Below are positions 6,665 through 15,081 of a stretch of DNA of 28,177 nucleotides, in pieces. Where the stretch lies: the NCBI GenBank assembly GCA_002726335.1, contig PBSR01000188.1:1-28177 (forward strand), in the 5' to 3' direction. The first letter of the stretch is position 1, and each line of letters starts with the position of its first letter. A program made the translations under genes and the position numbers. This DNA comes from Gemmatimonadaceae bacterium. Lineage in GTDB: Bacteria; Latescibacterota; UBA2968; UBA8231. The notes beneath the pieces are model-generated. The model was given only the letters and a program-made list of their open reading frames with translations, was not told where the DNA came from and ran no database searches.

Positions 6665-9600
6665 TCACGTGCGGGGCGACTGAACCGCGTCCAGCAGTTC
6701 ACCATATCTGTCGAGGGACGCGCCCATAGCGTCCACATCGAACATCCTGGCCGCATCAGCCAGACTCTCCGCCCACTGTTCCAGTGGAGCAAATCCGTGC
6801 GTGGTCCCCATCGCTCTCATCTGCTCGGAAAATCCCTCGATTTCGTTGATCGTAAGTGTTGTCCGAAGTTCAGCAACGCGCTCCTTCCCGGGCCCCAGAG
6901 CCTGGATCAGGGCTGGCAGGTCATCGATTGTATCCAGATCGATGGCAGACCCCTCACTCACCGAGGCTGCAGCTGCTTCTTCCCCGAGGGCATCCCGGAT
7001 GTCACCCACGAGTCGATCCAGTTCCTGCTGTACGGAGGTAAGATGTGAGAAGATCTCCTCCTGAGCATACCCTTCGCGAATGGCGGACTCGAGTTCCTGC
7101 GCGCGCAACTGAAGTCCTGCCGCCCCAAGGGTCCCAGCGACACCCTTCAGTGAGTGCGCGGCTCTTTCGGAGCCTGCTGAGTCGTCCTCCGAGAGCAGAT
7201 TGCGGATGGTCTCCACCGCTCTCGCTTCATCGCCATCGACAAAGTTCCGGATGAGCCTTTCGTAGAAGTCCTGTTTCGCCATGACCCGCTTGAGACCCTC
7301 CTCAACATTGAGGCCGGGTACGGCCTTCAGTGAGGACATCGCGTCGGTAACGAACCCGCCGGCCTTCTGCTGCACCGAATCGCTCCCGACTGATGCGTCG
7401 GCGGCTGGATCTGGCAGCTCGCGCTCCCCGGCCGGAATCCATTCCAGCAATGTCCTGAACATGCCCGTCGGATCGATGGGCTTGGCGATGTGGTCGTTCA
7501 TGCCGGCGGCGATACACCGATCCCGGTCACCCGCCATGGCATTGGCGGTCATGGCAACGATCGGCAGGTCGCCAAAGCGTTCATCGGACCGGATTTCGAG
7601 TGTGGCAGTCTCACCGTCCATCACGGGCATCTGCATGTCCATCAGCACGAGGTCGTAGGCCCTGGCGCCCACCATCTCAACACCGATGAGACCATTCTCT
7701 GCCAGGTCTACGTGGAAGCCTGCCGACTCGAGCAGTTCCAATGCTACCTGCTGGTTGAGTTCGTTGTCCTCGACGACGAGGAGGCGGGACCCCTGAATCG
7801 GAGACAGATCGAGTCCCTCGGTGGCCGACGTTGATTGTTCCTCTACCCGGCCGTCATGGTCGCCGTGGAGTGCCTGCCGGACCGCATCGTGCAGCTGTGA
7901 CGGGTTCACCGGCTTGACCAACGTGATGACGATTCCGGCCTCATGGGCAGCCTCGATGACCTCGGTGCGACCATAGGCTGTAACCAGAACCGGCTGCGGC
8001 CGTCCTGGAAGATCGAGGTCGGCAATCCGCCTGATGGTCTCGATGCCATCGATGCCGGGTGTCATTCGCCAGTCGATGAAGATGATGTCGTACGGGTCTT
8101 CCGGATCGGCGGCACGGACCAGTTCGAGAGCTTCCTCACCCGATGGCGACTCATCGACGCGGAAGGTCATGGACGTCAGCATCTCAGAGATGATGTGTCG
8201 CGCCTGCGGATTGTCGTCGACCACGAGGACGCGTCGCTCCCGGAGATCGACCTCGATCGAGCGTACCTTCTCCTTCGACTGTCCCCTGCCAAGCAGCGCC
8301 GTGAACCAGAACGTGCTCCCTTTGCCAACCTCGCTTCCGACGCCCACGTCGCCACCCATCAGGTCTGCCAGCTGCTTCGATATCGCCAGCCCGAGACCCG
8401 TACCGCCGTGCTGACGGGTCGTTGAGGCATCCGCCTGCTGGAAGGAGCGGAAAAGCTTCCGTTGAGACTCCTGCGTCAGGCCAATGCCGCTGTCCTGCAC
8501 CTCGCAGCGGATGAGCACATTATCCCCGATTTCGCGTTCCAGCCGAACTCGGACCACGATCTGCCCTTCCTCGGTGAACTTCACGGCATTGTTGGCATAG
8601 TTGACGATGACCTGCCCCACTCGGAGTGGATCGCCACGCAGGTCCGGGGGCAAGGCGGGGTCGATGTCGAAGAGAAGTTCGAGTCCCTTGTCCGTCGCCT
8701 TCGATCCTATCAAGGCAGCGACATTGTCCAGGACGTCCTCCAATGAAAAGTCGATGTGCTCGATGTCGAGCTTGCCGGCTTCAATCTTGGAGAAGTCCAG
8801 AATGTCATTGATCAGGCCCAGCAGGTGCTGTCCCGAGCCCTGGATCTTGCTCACGTAATCCTGCTGCTTCGCGTCGAGGTCTGTGCGCAGCGCCAGATGT
8901 GCCATGCCAATGATGGCGTTCATCGGCGTGCGGATCTCGTGGCTCATGTTCGCCAGAAAATCAGCTTTGGCCTGTGAGGCCCCTTCTGCAGCTTCCTTGG
9001 CTTCCATCAGATCTGTGCTGTACTTCTGAATGCTGGCGCGCATCGAGTTGAACGAGCGGGTCAGGTCGGCGAGCTCGTCGTCGCCGACGACCGGGATGTC
9101 TTCCTCCCGGGCGCCACCATCGGCGGCCAGGTCATGGGTCGCATTGGCGAGTGTCTCGATCGGCCCGGTGATGCGCTCCGAGCCCCGGCGAGAGACGACC
9201 CACGCCGTCAGGATCATGGCCGCAATCAGGATCACGAGGAGACCGGTCGCCAGGTTGCTGATCGCTACAACCCGCTTCCCATCCTCGCGCATCAGGTGGT
9301 CCTGATTCACCGACATCTCACTGAGCAGGTCGGTGACTCGGCGTGCCAGCGGCAGGGCCTGCGTACCCATCAAGAGCTGGGACACGTTCCAGCGAGGAGA
9401 TTTCCGAATCGCGATCGTCCTCTCTGCAAGGCGGCGATAGAGGGCGAATTCGTCCTTCAGCCAGACGAGGCGATCATGCTGGTCATCGGCGAGGAGATCC
9501 TGCTTCGACCAGGCCTGGTCGATCCGGTCTGCGGCGATGTCGACAAAGGCGACATATTCTGTCTCATACTCGCTTCCCGCGTCAGCCACGAAGTTCGTAA

Positions 9601-10225
9601 GCTGAGCCTCACTGGCGGCGAGAGCTCCGCGGAAGTCGGCGAGCTGACCCAGCAGTGGGGTCCGGTTCCCGGTGCGCGTTTTCTCTTCGTTGATCAGTGA
9701 TGTGACCGTCAGGAGGATTTCGCGAGTCAGCGGCTGCAACTCCCCCCGAAGCACCACTCGTGCGGCTTCGTTTCCCGGCGTCTGGGCCACATCTTCGATC
9801 CACCACTGCCACTCTTCCAGGTCCTCCAGCAGACGGGTGATCTCCGTCAGCCGAACGAGGTTCTGAGAGTTCGTCCAGCCGACGCTGAGGGCCTGGAGGG
9901 AGTCCACCGCAGGTTTGACCTCGTCCGCCCAGGCGCTTCGCCTCTCGACCTGAAAGGTGGTGTCCTCCAGGGCAACCCATCCCCTCAGTGCGGCCAGCGA
10001 ATGCTGCACGCCACTGAGGGCAAGCGTCGAGGAGCGCACTGTCGGTCCCCGCACGACCGATAGTCGCTGGGCATTGGCGCGCAGCCAGAAAGTCGAAACC
10101 AGGGCCACCCCGAGCAGGCCAACGCCGATGGCTGCCACCGTCAGGTGAGAACTCAGGAGCTTTGAACGAATCCCCCGTCGTGATGGCGGCGGTCCGACCG
10201 GGCTGCTCACACCCTCACTCCTCAC
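6665..10225 (-). CDS. Hybrid sensor histidine kinase with two receivers and Hpt (1186 aa)
   Basis: A membrane-bound phosphorelay kinase. TM1 is about 28-47 and TM2 about 323-344. Between them is a long helical periplasmic sensor (48-322) resembling CHASE3 or helical-bimodular domains. HAMP spans about 345-400. HisKA carries the H box [14 protein letters not shown] with H429. HATPase motifs are complete: N box near 539-550, G1 DSGIGL (578), F box, and G2 GGTGLGLAI (607). Receiver 1 (about 664-790) has D718 and receiver 2 (about 813-930) has D863 and K915. Hpt has H1024 in [15 protein letters not shown] further C-terminal helical domain (about 1095-1186) resembles the Hpt-like tail common in such kinases. 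All relay residues look intact. Its start overlaps the end of the repeat-protein gene by 11 bp, so both are probably coexpressed and the repeat protein is a candidate sensor partner. No dedicated output regulator is adjacent. Confidence 0.92.
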   Translation of the reverse strand: MRSEGVSSPVGPPPSRRGIRSKLLSSHLTVAAIGVGLLGVALVSTFWLRANAQRLSVVRGPTVRSSTLALSGVQHSLAALRGWVALEDTTFQVERRSAWADEVKPAVDSLQALSVGWTNSQNLVRLTEITRLLEDLEEWQWWIEDVAQTPGNEAARVVLRGELQPLTREILLTVTSLINEEKTRTGNRTPLLGQLADFRGALAASEAQLTNFVADAGSEYETEYVAFVDIAADRIDQAWSKQDLLADDQHDRLVWLKDEFALYRRLAERTIAIRKSPRWNVSQLLMGTQALPLARRVTDLLSEMSVNQDHLMREDGKRVVAISNLATGLLVILIAAMILTAWVVSRRGSERITGPIETLANATHDLAADGGAREEDIPVVGDDELADLTRSFNSMRASIQKYSTDLMEAKEAAEGASQAKADFLANMSHEIRTPMNAIIGMAHLALRTDLDAKQQDYVSKIQGSGQHLLGLINDILDFSKIEAGKLDIEHIDFSLEDVLDNVAALIGSKATDKGLELLFDIDPALPPDLRGDPLRVGQVIVNYANNAVKFTEEGQIVVRVRLEREIGDNVLIRCEVQDSGIGLTQESQRKLFRSFQQADASTTRQHGGTGLGLAISKQLADLMGGDVGVGSEVGKGSTFWFTALLGRGQSKEKVRSIEVDLRERRVLVVDDNPQARHIISEMLTSMTFRVDESPSGEEALELVRAADPEDPYDIIFIDWRMTPGIDGIETIRRIADLDLPGRPQPVLVTAYGRTEVIEAAHEAGIVITLVKPVNPSQLHDAVRQALHGDHDGRVEEQSTSATEGLDLSPIQGSRLLVVEDNELNQQVALELLESAGFHVDLAENGLIGVEMVGARAYDLVLMDMQMPVMDGETATLEIRSDERFGDLPIVAMTANAMAGDRDRCIAAGMNDHIAKPIDPTGMFRTLLEWIPAGERELPDPAADASVGSDSVQQKAGGFVTDAMSSLKAVPGLNVEEGLKRVMAKQDFYERLIRNFVDGDEARAVETIRNLLSEDDSAGSERAAHSLKGVAGTLGAAGLQLRAQELESAIREGYAQEEIFSHLTSVQQELDRLVGDIRDALGEEAAAASVSEGSAIDLDTIDDLPALIQALGPGKERVAELRTTLTINEIEGFSEQMRAMGTTHGFAPLEQWAESLADAARMFDVDAMGASLDRYGELLDAVQSPRT

Positions 10226-11183
10226 CCAGCAGGCGTTCGGGAGCCTGCTCTACATGCCTCAGCAACTCCGCCAGCTGCTTCTTCAGCAGTCCGGCACGCT
10301 GGTAGACGTGTGAGGGGAATTTGCGTCCTGGGTAATACATCTCGACAGGGGGATCAGCGTCGAGCACGTGGCTGTGAAGGTATGCCAGATCGGAGACCAG
10401 AAGGGACGCGATGTAGTAGACGTCGCTCGGTATGATCCCATGCTCGGTTGCATCCAGTGACCTCAGCTCCAGTGTCTTGAGCCCCACAAGTTCAGCGATT
10501 CTCTGGATGACTTCGAAGCAGCCGACCAGGCGGCGATGCACGTCAGCTGGACGCTTTCCCCTTTCGTAATCGTCGGAGGCTGGAATCCGCGTCCCGCCAG
10601 GAAACCGGGCGAGCAGGCGCGACGTGTAGCTGATGGCCAGCGTGACCTGCTGAAACACGTCGCTGTGAGATACCTGATTGTCGAGCATCAGGTTCAATTG
10701 ACGATTCGCCTGAATGATGGATCGAAACACATCCGTGGGTGTCCTGCTGTCATCGCGGGTGGGCTCGACGGCCCTGTCCACCATACCGATCGATGTACCC
10801 ACCAGATCCAACCGTGCCAGAGAGGCATCGACCACCGCAAGGACGTGCGCTGGCCTGATGACCTCGTCCGGAATCTCCGGCGCCGAGGCATGTCCTCGAG
10901 TCTGCTCGAAACAGAGCCGGTCGGCCTTCAGAAACAGCGCCAGGGCCTGTGAGTATACCTCGCGGGGGACGACGTTGGACACCGCAAGATCAGACTGAAC
11001 GCTGCGCGGTCTGCCCATCTCGAAGCGAATCATCTCTATCTTCTCGCGCAGGAGGGCAACGCGGGCAAAGACGTGTGGTGCGGTGACTCCGTCACCAGCT
11101 GCACCAGACCGACCGGGCACAACCGAGTGGATGCAGACGAGAGCCAGAAAGATCGCTTCTGGTGATTTCCTGACAAACTTCAC
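10215..11183 (-). CDS. Exported helical repeat protein with eight P-x-x-V-[FY] units (322 aa)
   Basis: No named family is recognised. The N-terminus ([21 protein letters not shown]) looks like a signal peptide, so the mature protein is probably periplasmic. It is built from repeats centred on P-x-x-V-[F/Y/H] followed by an amphipathic helix with leucines. The key valines are at 38, 76, 114, 152, 176, 215, 255 and 293, i.e. spacings 38, 38, 38, 24, 39, 40 and 38. Examples are [39 protein letters not shown] and [13 protein letters not shown]. The 24-residue step suggests one unit has lost a helix. The gene overlaps the hybrid kinase by 11 bp, and the kinase has a large helical periplasmic domain, so a ligand-binding or co-sensor role is a reasonable inference. 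It lacks cysteines for a lipobox. It is the first gene of its unit, with the divergent aldo/keto reductase upstream. Confidence 0.7.
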   Translation of the reverse strand: MKFVRKSPEAIFLALVCIHSVVPGRSGAAGDGVTAPHVFARVALLREKIEMIRFEMGRPRSVQSDLAVSNVVPREVYSQALALFLKADRLCFEQTRGHASAPEIPDEVIRPAHVLAVVDASLARLDLVGTSIGMVDRAVEPTRDDSRTPTDVFRSIIQANRQLNLMLDNQVSHSDVFQQVTLAISYTSRLLARFPGGTRIPASDDYERGKRPADVHRRLVGCFEVIQRIAELVGLKTLELRSLDATEHGIIPSDVYYIASLLVSDLAYLHSHVLDADPPVEMYYPGRKFPSHVYQRAGLLKKQLAELLRHVEQAPERLLGEE

Positions 11184-11314
11184 TACAGGTCTCCTTCGGG
11201 TCCTCAGTCCAAGGGCGCTCAGCTATCGAAACAGATGCTATAAATAACCAAGGTACAAAGGGCAGGACTGCTCACGAGTCAAGCATCTTCGCGCCTCTCG
11301 CAGGAGAAACAAGT
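11184..11314. promoter_or_regulatory. Divergent intergenic region with an A+T-rich promoter-like stretch
   Basis: This 131-bp gap separates the repeat-protein gene (minus) from the aldo/keto reductase (plus). It contains TATAAATAA at 11239-11247, the most A+T-rich stretch nearby and a possible -10 element for the plus direction; no good -35 is seen 16-18 bp upstream. AGGAG at 11302-11306 sits 8 nt before the plus-strand ATG and supports that start. Confidence 0.35.
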
Positions 11315-12263
11315 ATGCGTACAGTACGTCTTGGTTCGACCGATCTCGAAGTTTCCGCCATCGCCTACGGTGGCATGAGTCTGACCGAGGAGCGTGCCGG
11401 CGACGGCAAGGCCGCCGTGGCGCGCGCCCTCGAGCTGGGCGTCAATTTCTTCGATACCGCTGACGTCTACGGTGATGGCGAGGCCGAGACCCTTCTCGGC
11501 GAAGCCCTGCGTGAGGCCGGCGCCGACCGCGAGCAGGTCGTGATTGCCAGCAAGTGCGGCATCGTCTTTCCAGGGATGGAGCCGGCCTATGAGCGCAAAG
11601 CATATGACCTGTCTCCCGACTACTTGAAGGCCTCGTGTGAAGCCTCTCTCCAGCGTCTCGGCATGGAGTATCTGGATCTGTACCAGCCGCATCGCATCGA
11701 CTACCTCACGCATCCGCAAGAGACGGCGCGGGCACTGCAAGACCTGCAGGCGGAAGGCAAGATCCGCCACGCCGGTGTGAGCAACCACACAGTGGACGAG
11801 ATCCGAGCGCTGTCCGCCTACACTCGGATCGAATCACTGCAAACGCAGTTCAGCCTGCTGCATCTGGAGCCGCTGGAGACGGGACTGGCAGCCGTGTGCC
11901 ATGAGAAGAAGATGAGCGTCCTCTGCTTCAGCCCGCTGCACCGAGGGGTGCTGACGGCGAATTCCGCCTTTGACCACGGTAGCTGGCAGCAGCAGCGCGA
12001 AGCCGGTGTGGCCACCCCAGCTGGGCGCCCTGGCCAGTGAACTGGGGGTGACGCCCGGGCAATTGGCGCTGGCGTGGCTGATGCGACTGCCCGGTGGCGT
12101 CGTGCCTCTGGTGGGTACGGCGAATGCCGAGCACATCACGGAAGCCGCAGCGGCAGCGGATCTCGACCTCGACCGCGACGACTGGTACGAACTGATGGTC
12201 ATCGGCCGAGGTCGGCCCATGCCGTGGGGCCAGCAGCCCTTCGCCTATCTCAAGGAAAGGTGA
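11315..12263 (+). pseudogene. Aldo/keto reductase interrupted by a +1 frameshift
   Basis: A cytosolic NAD(P)H-dependent aldo/keto reductase fold. The first frame (11315-12040) has FFDTADVYG (catalytic Asp and Tyr), VIASKCG (Lys), LDLYQPHRID (His), and GKIRHAGVSN. It then runs into unrelated residues after SWQQQREAG and stops at 12038-12040. The C-terminal part continues one base later: PQLGALASELGVTPGQLALA, then LPGGVVPLVGTANAEHITEA, to the stop at 12261-12263. The joined length of about 315 residues is normal for the family. The shift lies around 12000-12025. Loss of the C-terminal cofactor-binding segment would inactivate the enzyme, so this is either a recent pseudogene or an assembly or sequencing error; the codon quality on both sides favours a recent event or an error. 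It ends 9 bp from the convergent transhydrogenase gene. Confidence 0.8.
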
Positions 12264-12272
12264 AGTGGACCG

Positions 12273-13553
12273 CTACCAGTACCGCATGGCATCCTCGAAC
12301 AGCGCCGTCAGCTCCTCCGTTCCGGCCTCCCTCGGCGACAGCTTCGTCACGCGATGCTGGGGCAGTGTGCCTTCAACCAGAGCGGGAATGTCTTCGGCCG
12401 TGTAACCCAGAGCCTGCAGGCCGTTGGGGGCGTCGAGGCTGCGCATGAGATCGATGATCGTATCGGCGAGCACGCGTCCGGCGTCCGCTTCCTGCACGGA
12501 AGCGACGTCAGCCCCCAGGACTTCGGCGGCCCGCAGGTGGCGCCGTGGGTCAGCGCTGGCCGTAAAGCGGAACACGGCCGGGGCGTTGACAATGACGGCG
12601 TTGCCGTGGGGGACCATGGCGTGATCGGCGTCGTAACCCGGCGGCAGGTAGTCGCGCACCCTGCCGGCCACTGGATAGGACATGCCGTGGGGCAGGTGGA
12701 CGCCGGCATTGCCGAAGCCGATGCCGGCGAACGAGGCGGCCAGCAGCATCTGTCCGCGGGCCTCGTCATCCTCTGGATCGGCGACAGCGCGGGGCAGAAA
12801 GCGCGCCATCATACGCAACGACTCCAGAGCCCACAGGTCCGAGATCGGGTTGGCGCCCTGGTACGAGGGCCGCAGGATGGGGCGTTCGGGACGTGGTCGC
12901 TGGTCGAAGGGAATCGCGGTATAGGACTCCAGCGCGTGACTGAGCACGTCGAGGCCCGTGGATGCGGCCACCGCCGGCGGCAGACTCTTCGTGTTGTCTG
13001 GATCGATCAACCCCAGCGTCGGCTTCAGACGCCGGTGAGCGATACCGGTCTTCGCCTGCATCTCCACCAGGTCGAAGATGGCGACGCCCGTCGTCTCGGA
13101 GCCCGTGCCCGCCGTGGTGGGTACGGCGATCAGTGGTTTGAGCGGTCCCGGTACGGGCAGCCCCTTGCCGATGGGTGCGTTCACATAATCGAGGAAGTCC
13201 CCCGGTGGATGGGAGGCGTAGAGGTTGGCCGCCTTGGCAGTGTCCATACTGGAGCCACCACCGACGGCGACGTACCCGTCGTAGCCACCCTCGGTGGCCA
13301 CGCGGATGGCGTCCTTGAAGGAGGCATCCGTGGGCTCTACGTGCACGCCGTCATACAGGTCATGGGCGACGCCGGCATTGTCGAGCGACTGACGGACCAC
13401 GGCCACCGGTTCGAGACTGGCGAGACGGCCATCGGTGACGACGAGCACGCGTGCGAGGCCCACGTCCGCCAGATCCATGCCGATCTCGGCTGTGATTCCC
13501 GTACCGAAACGGATGGCGGAGGCGGCCATCTCGAAGGCGGTATCGCGTTCCAT
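12273..13553 (-). CDS. Hydroxyacid-oxoacid transhydrogenase (iron-containing alcohol dehydrogenase family, 426 aa)
   Basis: The family enzyme oxidises gamma-hydroxybutyrate to succinic semialdehyde while reducing 2-oxoglutarate to D-2-hydroxyglutarate, with a tightly bound nicotinamide cofactor. The fold signature is GGGSSMDTAKA (98-108) and PTTAGTGSETTGVAIF (145-160). Likely metal ligands are D202 and H206 in TGLDVLSHALES, H289 in HLPHGMSYPVAG, and H316 in MVPHGNAV. The stretches AGVHLPHGMSYP, AEVLGAD, DIPALVEGTLPQHRVTKL and the C-terminal ELTALFEDAM closely resemble human ADHFE1, which separates it from ordinary Fe-alcohol dehydrogenases. The ATG overlaps the upstream creatininase stop by 1 bp (TGATG). 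It is the last gene of the minus-strand catabolic operon. Substrate is inferred from family only. Confidence 0.85.
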   Translation of the reverse strand: MERDTAFEMAASAIRFGTGITAEIGMDLADVGLARVLVVTDGRLASLEPVAVVRQSLDNAGVAHDLYDGVHVEPTDASFKDAIRVATEGGYDGYVAVGGGSSMDTAKAANLYASHPPGDFLDYVNAPIGKGLPVPGPLKPLIAVPTTAGTGSETTGVAIFDLVEMQAKTGIAHRRLKPTLGLIDPDNTKSLPPAVAASTGLDVLSHALESYTAIPFDQRPRPERPILRPSYQGANPISDLWALESLRMMARFLPRAVADPEDDEARGQMLLAASFAGIGFGNAGVHLPHGMSYPVAGRVRDYLPPGYDADHAMVPHGNAVIVNAPAVFRFTASADPRRHLRAAEVLGADVASVQEADAGRVLADTIIDLMRSLDAPNGLQALGYTAEDIPALVEGTLPQHRVTKLSPREAGTEELTALFEDAMRYW

Positions 13554-14350
13554 CAGTCGACCACCGGCCCGGCCACCTTGCTGAAGTCGCGGAAGAAGCG
13601 GGCGACTTCTGCCACGGCGACGGCCAGCAGCTTCTCCCCCAGTTCCGCCGTGGCCGCGGCGGGGTTGTCGGTGTGTCCGGGACCCTTGCCCCAGGCCCCA
13701 TGGGTCTGCACGACAGCGCCGGTGAGATCGACGTCGAGGCCGGAACCTTCGCCCTCCATGTCGGTCACGGCAGCGCGCGCCTTCTCGTCGACCCAGTCGG
13801 GACGCAGGGACAGGATCGCCGACGTCTCAAAGTGACCGGCATGTCCGGGGATCCGCGGCGCCGGCAGCAGGCCCGCCTCGACCATAGCGGGTTTGGCGAT
13901 GTCCCAGTAGTTGGCCGAGGCCACCGTCGCCGGATGCCCGAGACGGTTGACGAAGTCCTGGCTGGCCATACCCACCAGATCCTTGTTGCCACCGTGGCCG
14001 TTGAGGACGATGAGATGGCGGAAACCGGTGATCACGAGGCCTTCGAGGACCTCGAGAACGACACCGGCGAAGGTCTCGCTCGTCAGTGAGATCGTGCCGC
14101 CGAAAGGGTAGTGGTGATGGGAGCTGCCGAAGGCGAGAGGTGGCGTGATGACGACGGGCACGGTGTCGGCCGCAGCCAGCGCCGCGCGTTCGGCGACGGT
14201 ACTCACCAGCAGCGTGTCGGTGCCCACGGCCATGTGTGGACCGTGCTGCTCGGTGGCGGCGGTACACAGAACGCCAACCGCTGTGGGCGCCACGGCCTTG
14301 ATCTGCTCCCGCGTCATCTCCTGCATAAGGACGGTCATCTGTTCTCCCAT
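13553..14350 (-). CDS. Creatininase-family amidohydrolase, copy 1 (265 aa)
   Basis: Members are metal-dependent hydrolases of cyclic or linear amide bonds (creatininase, FAPy deformylase) or peptide-processing enzymes such as MftE. The metal-site pattern is complete: E34 and H36 in TEQHGPH, D45 in VGTD, H119 in LNGHGGN, and E175 in GHAGHFETS. FGSSHHHYPFGGTISL (74-89) is the usual substrate-loop segment. Length is normal for the family. The ATG overlaps the stop of copy 2 by 1 bp (TAATG), and its own stop overlaps the transhydrogenase start by 1 bp. A second Met at residue 5 could also start translation. The actual substrate is not predictable; context points to an amide or lactam intermediate in a nitrogen-containing catabolic pathway. 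Confidence 0.85.
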   Translation of the reverse strand: MGEQMTVLMQEMTREQIKAVAPTAVGVLCTAATEQHGPHMAVGTDTLLVSTVAERAALAAADTVPVVITPPLAFGSSHHHYPFGGTISLTSETFAGVVLEVLEGLVITGFRHLIVLNGHGGNKDLVGMASQDFVNRLGHPATVASANYWDIAKPAMVEAGLLPAPRIPGHAGHFETSAILSLRPDWVDEKARAAVTDMEGEGSGLDVDLTGAVVQTHGAWGKGPGHTDNPAAATAELGEKLLAVAVAEVARFFRDFSKVAGPVVD

Positions 14351-15081
14351 TACGTTGAGGCGTCGGCCGCATCCAGCAGGCGACCGACGATGGGGATGGA
14401 GGCTTCGAGCAGCCGGCGTCCCTCGTCGGCGGTGGCGTCACGAGGATCCTCGCCGCCGACGCCCTGGGGCCAGATGTTTCGATCCGCGTCGAGGCACGAC
14501 AGATCGGCCAGCTCGGGACGCAGGGCCATGACCAGCGACGTCTCGTTACGGGCGGCGTGATCCATCTGGCTGCGCCATTGATCGCGCACCTCGGTGGTGA
14601 CGCCCAGCAGCTTCAGGCCGAAGCGTTGTTCGCGTTCTGCCAGGTTAGCCACCCACGAGCTGCGCGACGGTCCATGGCCGTCGGCGAACACGGTGCGGAA
14701 CCCGGCGCGCTGCAGCTGCGACAGGATGGCGTCGATGATCTGCAGGAACAGTCCCTGGCTGACCCAGTAGCAGCTGCCGTCGAGTTGTCGATGGGGGTCG
14801 GTGACGCCTTCGGCCGTATCCATGCCGACGAGGACGCCGCCATCCGGTTGGCGGCTGGTGCGATCCGGACCGAGATGAACCGGCGGCATGACGATACCAC
14901 CGAAACGTCGAGCGCATTCACACATGAGCCCTTCGCTGATAATGGCGTCCGAGCCGAGGGGCAGATGCTCACCGTGCCATTCGATCGTTCCCAGCGGCAG
15001 ATAGGCGACGGGACGATCCTGGATTCGTTCGCGGAACTGGTGGGGTCGCAGGTCGGTGTAGCGTACGGGCGTGCTCGCCAT
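14350..15081 (-). CDS. Creatininase-family amidohydrolase, copy 2 (243 aa)
   Basis: A diverged paralogue next to copy 1. The metal ligands are conserved at matching positions: E34 and H36 in GTIEWHGEHLPLG, D45 in GSDAI, H136 in ADGHGPSRSSW, and E180 in HAARNETSLVM. The last motif is normally HAGExETS, so two residues of the consensus are changed. The stretch PPVHLGPDRTSRQPDGGVL replaces the usual HHxxFPGT loop, so substrate specificity probably differs from copy 1. Two adjacent copies could form a heteromer or act on successive amides. The gene overlaps both neighbours by 1 bp (start with Gfo/Idh at 15081, stop with copy 1 at 14350), which indicates tight translational coupling. Confidence 0.82.
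   Translation of the reverse strand: MASTPVRYTDLRPHQFRERIQDRPVAYLPLGTIEWHGEHLPLGSDAIISEGLMCECARRFGGIVMPPVHLGPDRTSRQPDGGVLVGMDTAEGVTDPHRQLDGSCYWVSQGLFLQIIDAILSQLQRAGFRTVFADGHGPSRSSWVANLAEREQRFGLKLLGVTTEVRDQWRSQMDHAARNETSLVMALRPELADLSCLDADRNIWPQGVGGEDPRDATADEGRRLLEASIPIVGRLLDAADAST

Noticed and set aside
6664..6792. Upstream extension of the 681-residue protein to 6792
   Set aside because: The added 43 residues are Trp/Arg-rich, overlap the kinase C-terminus and do not look like a family N-terminus; the internal ATG 1 bp after the kinase stop fits better.
12354..13835. A 493-codon open frame on plus opposite the transhydrogenase and creatininase genes
   Set aside because: It crosses a real gene boundary on the other strand and lacks family features; composition is typical of an antisense frame.
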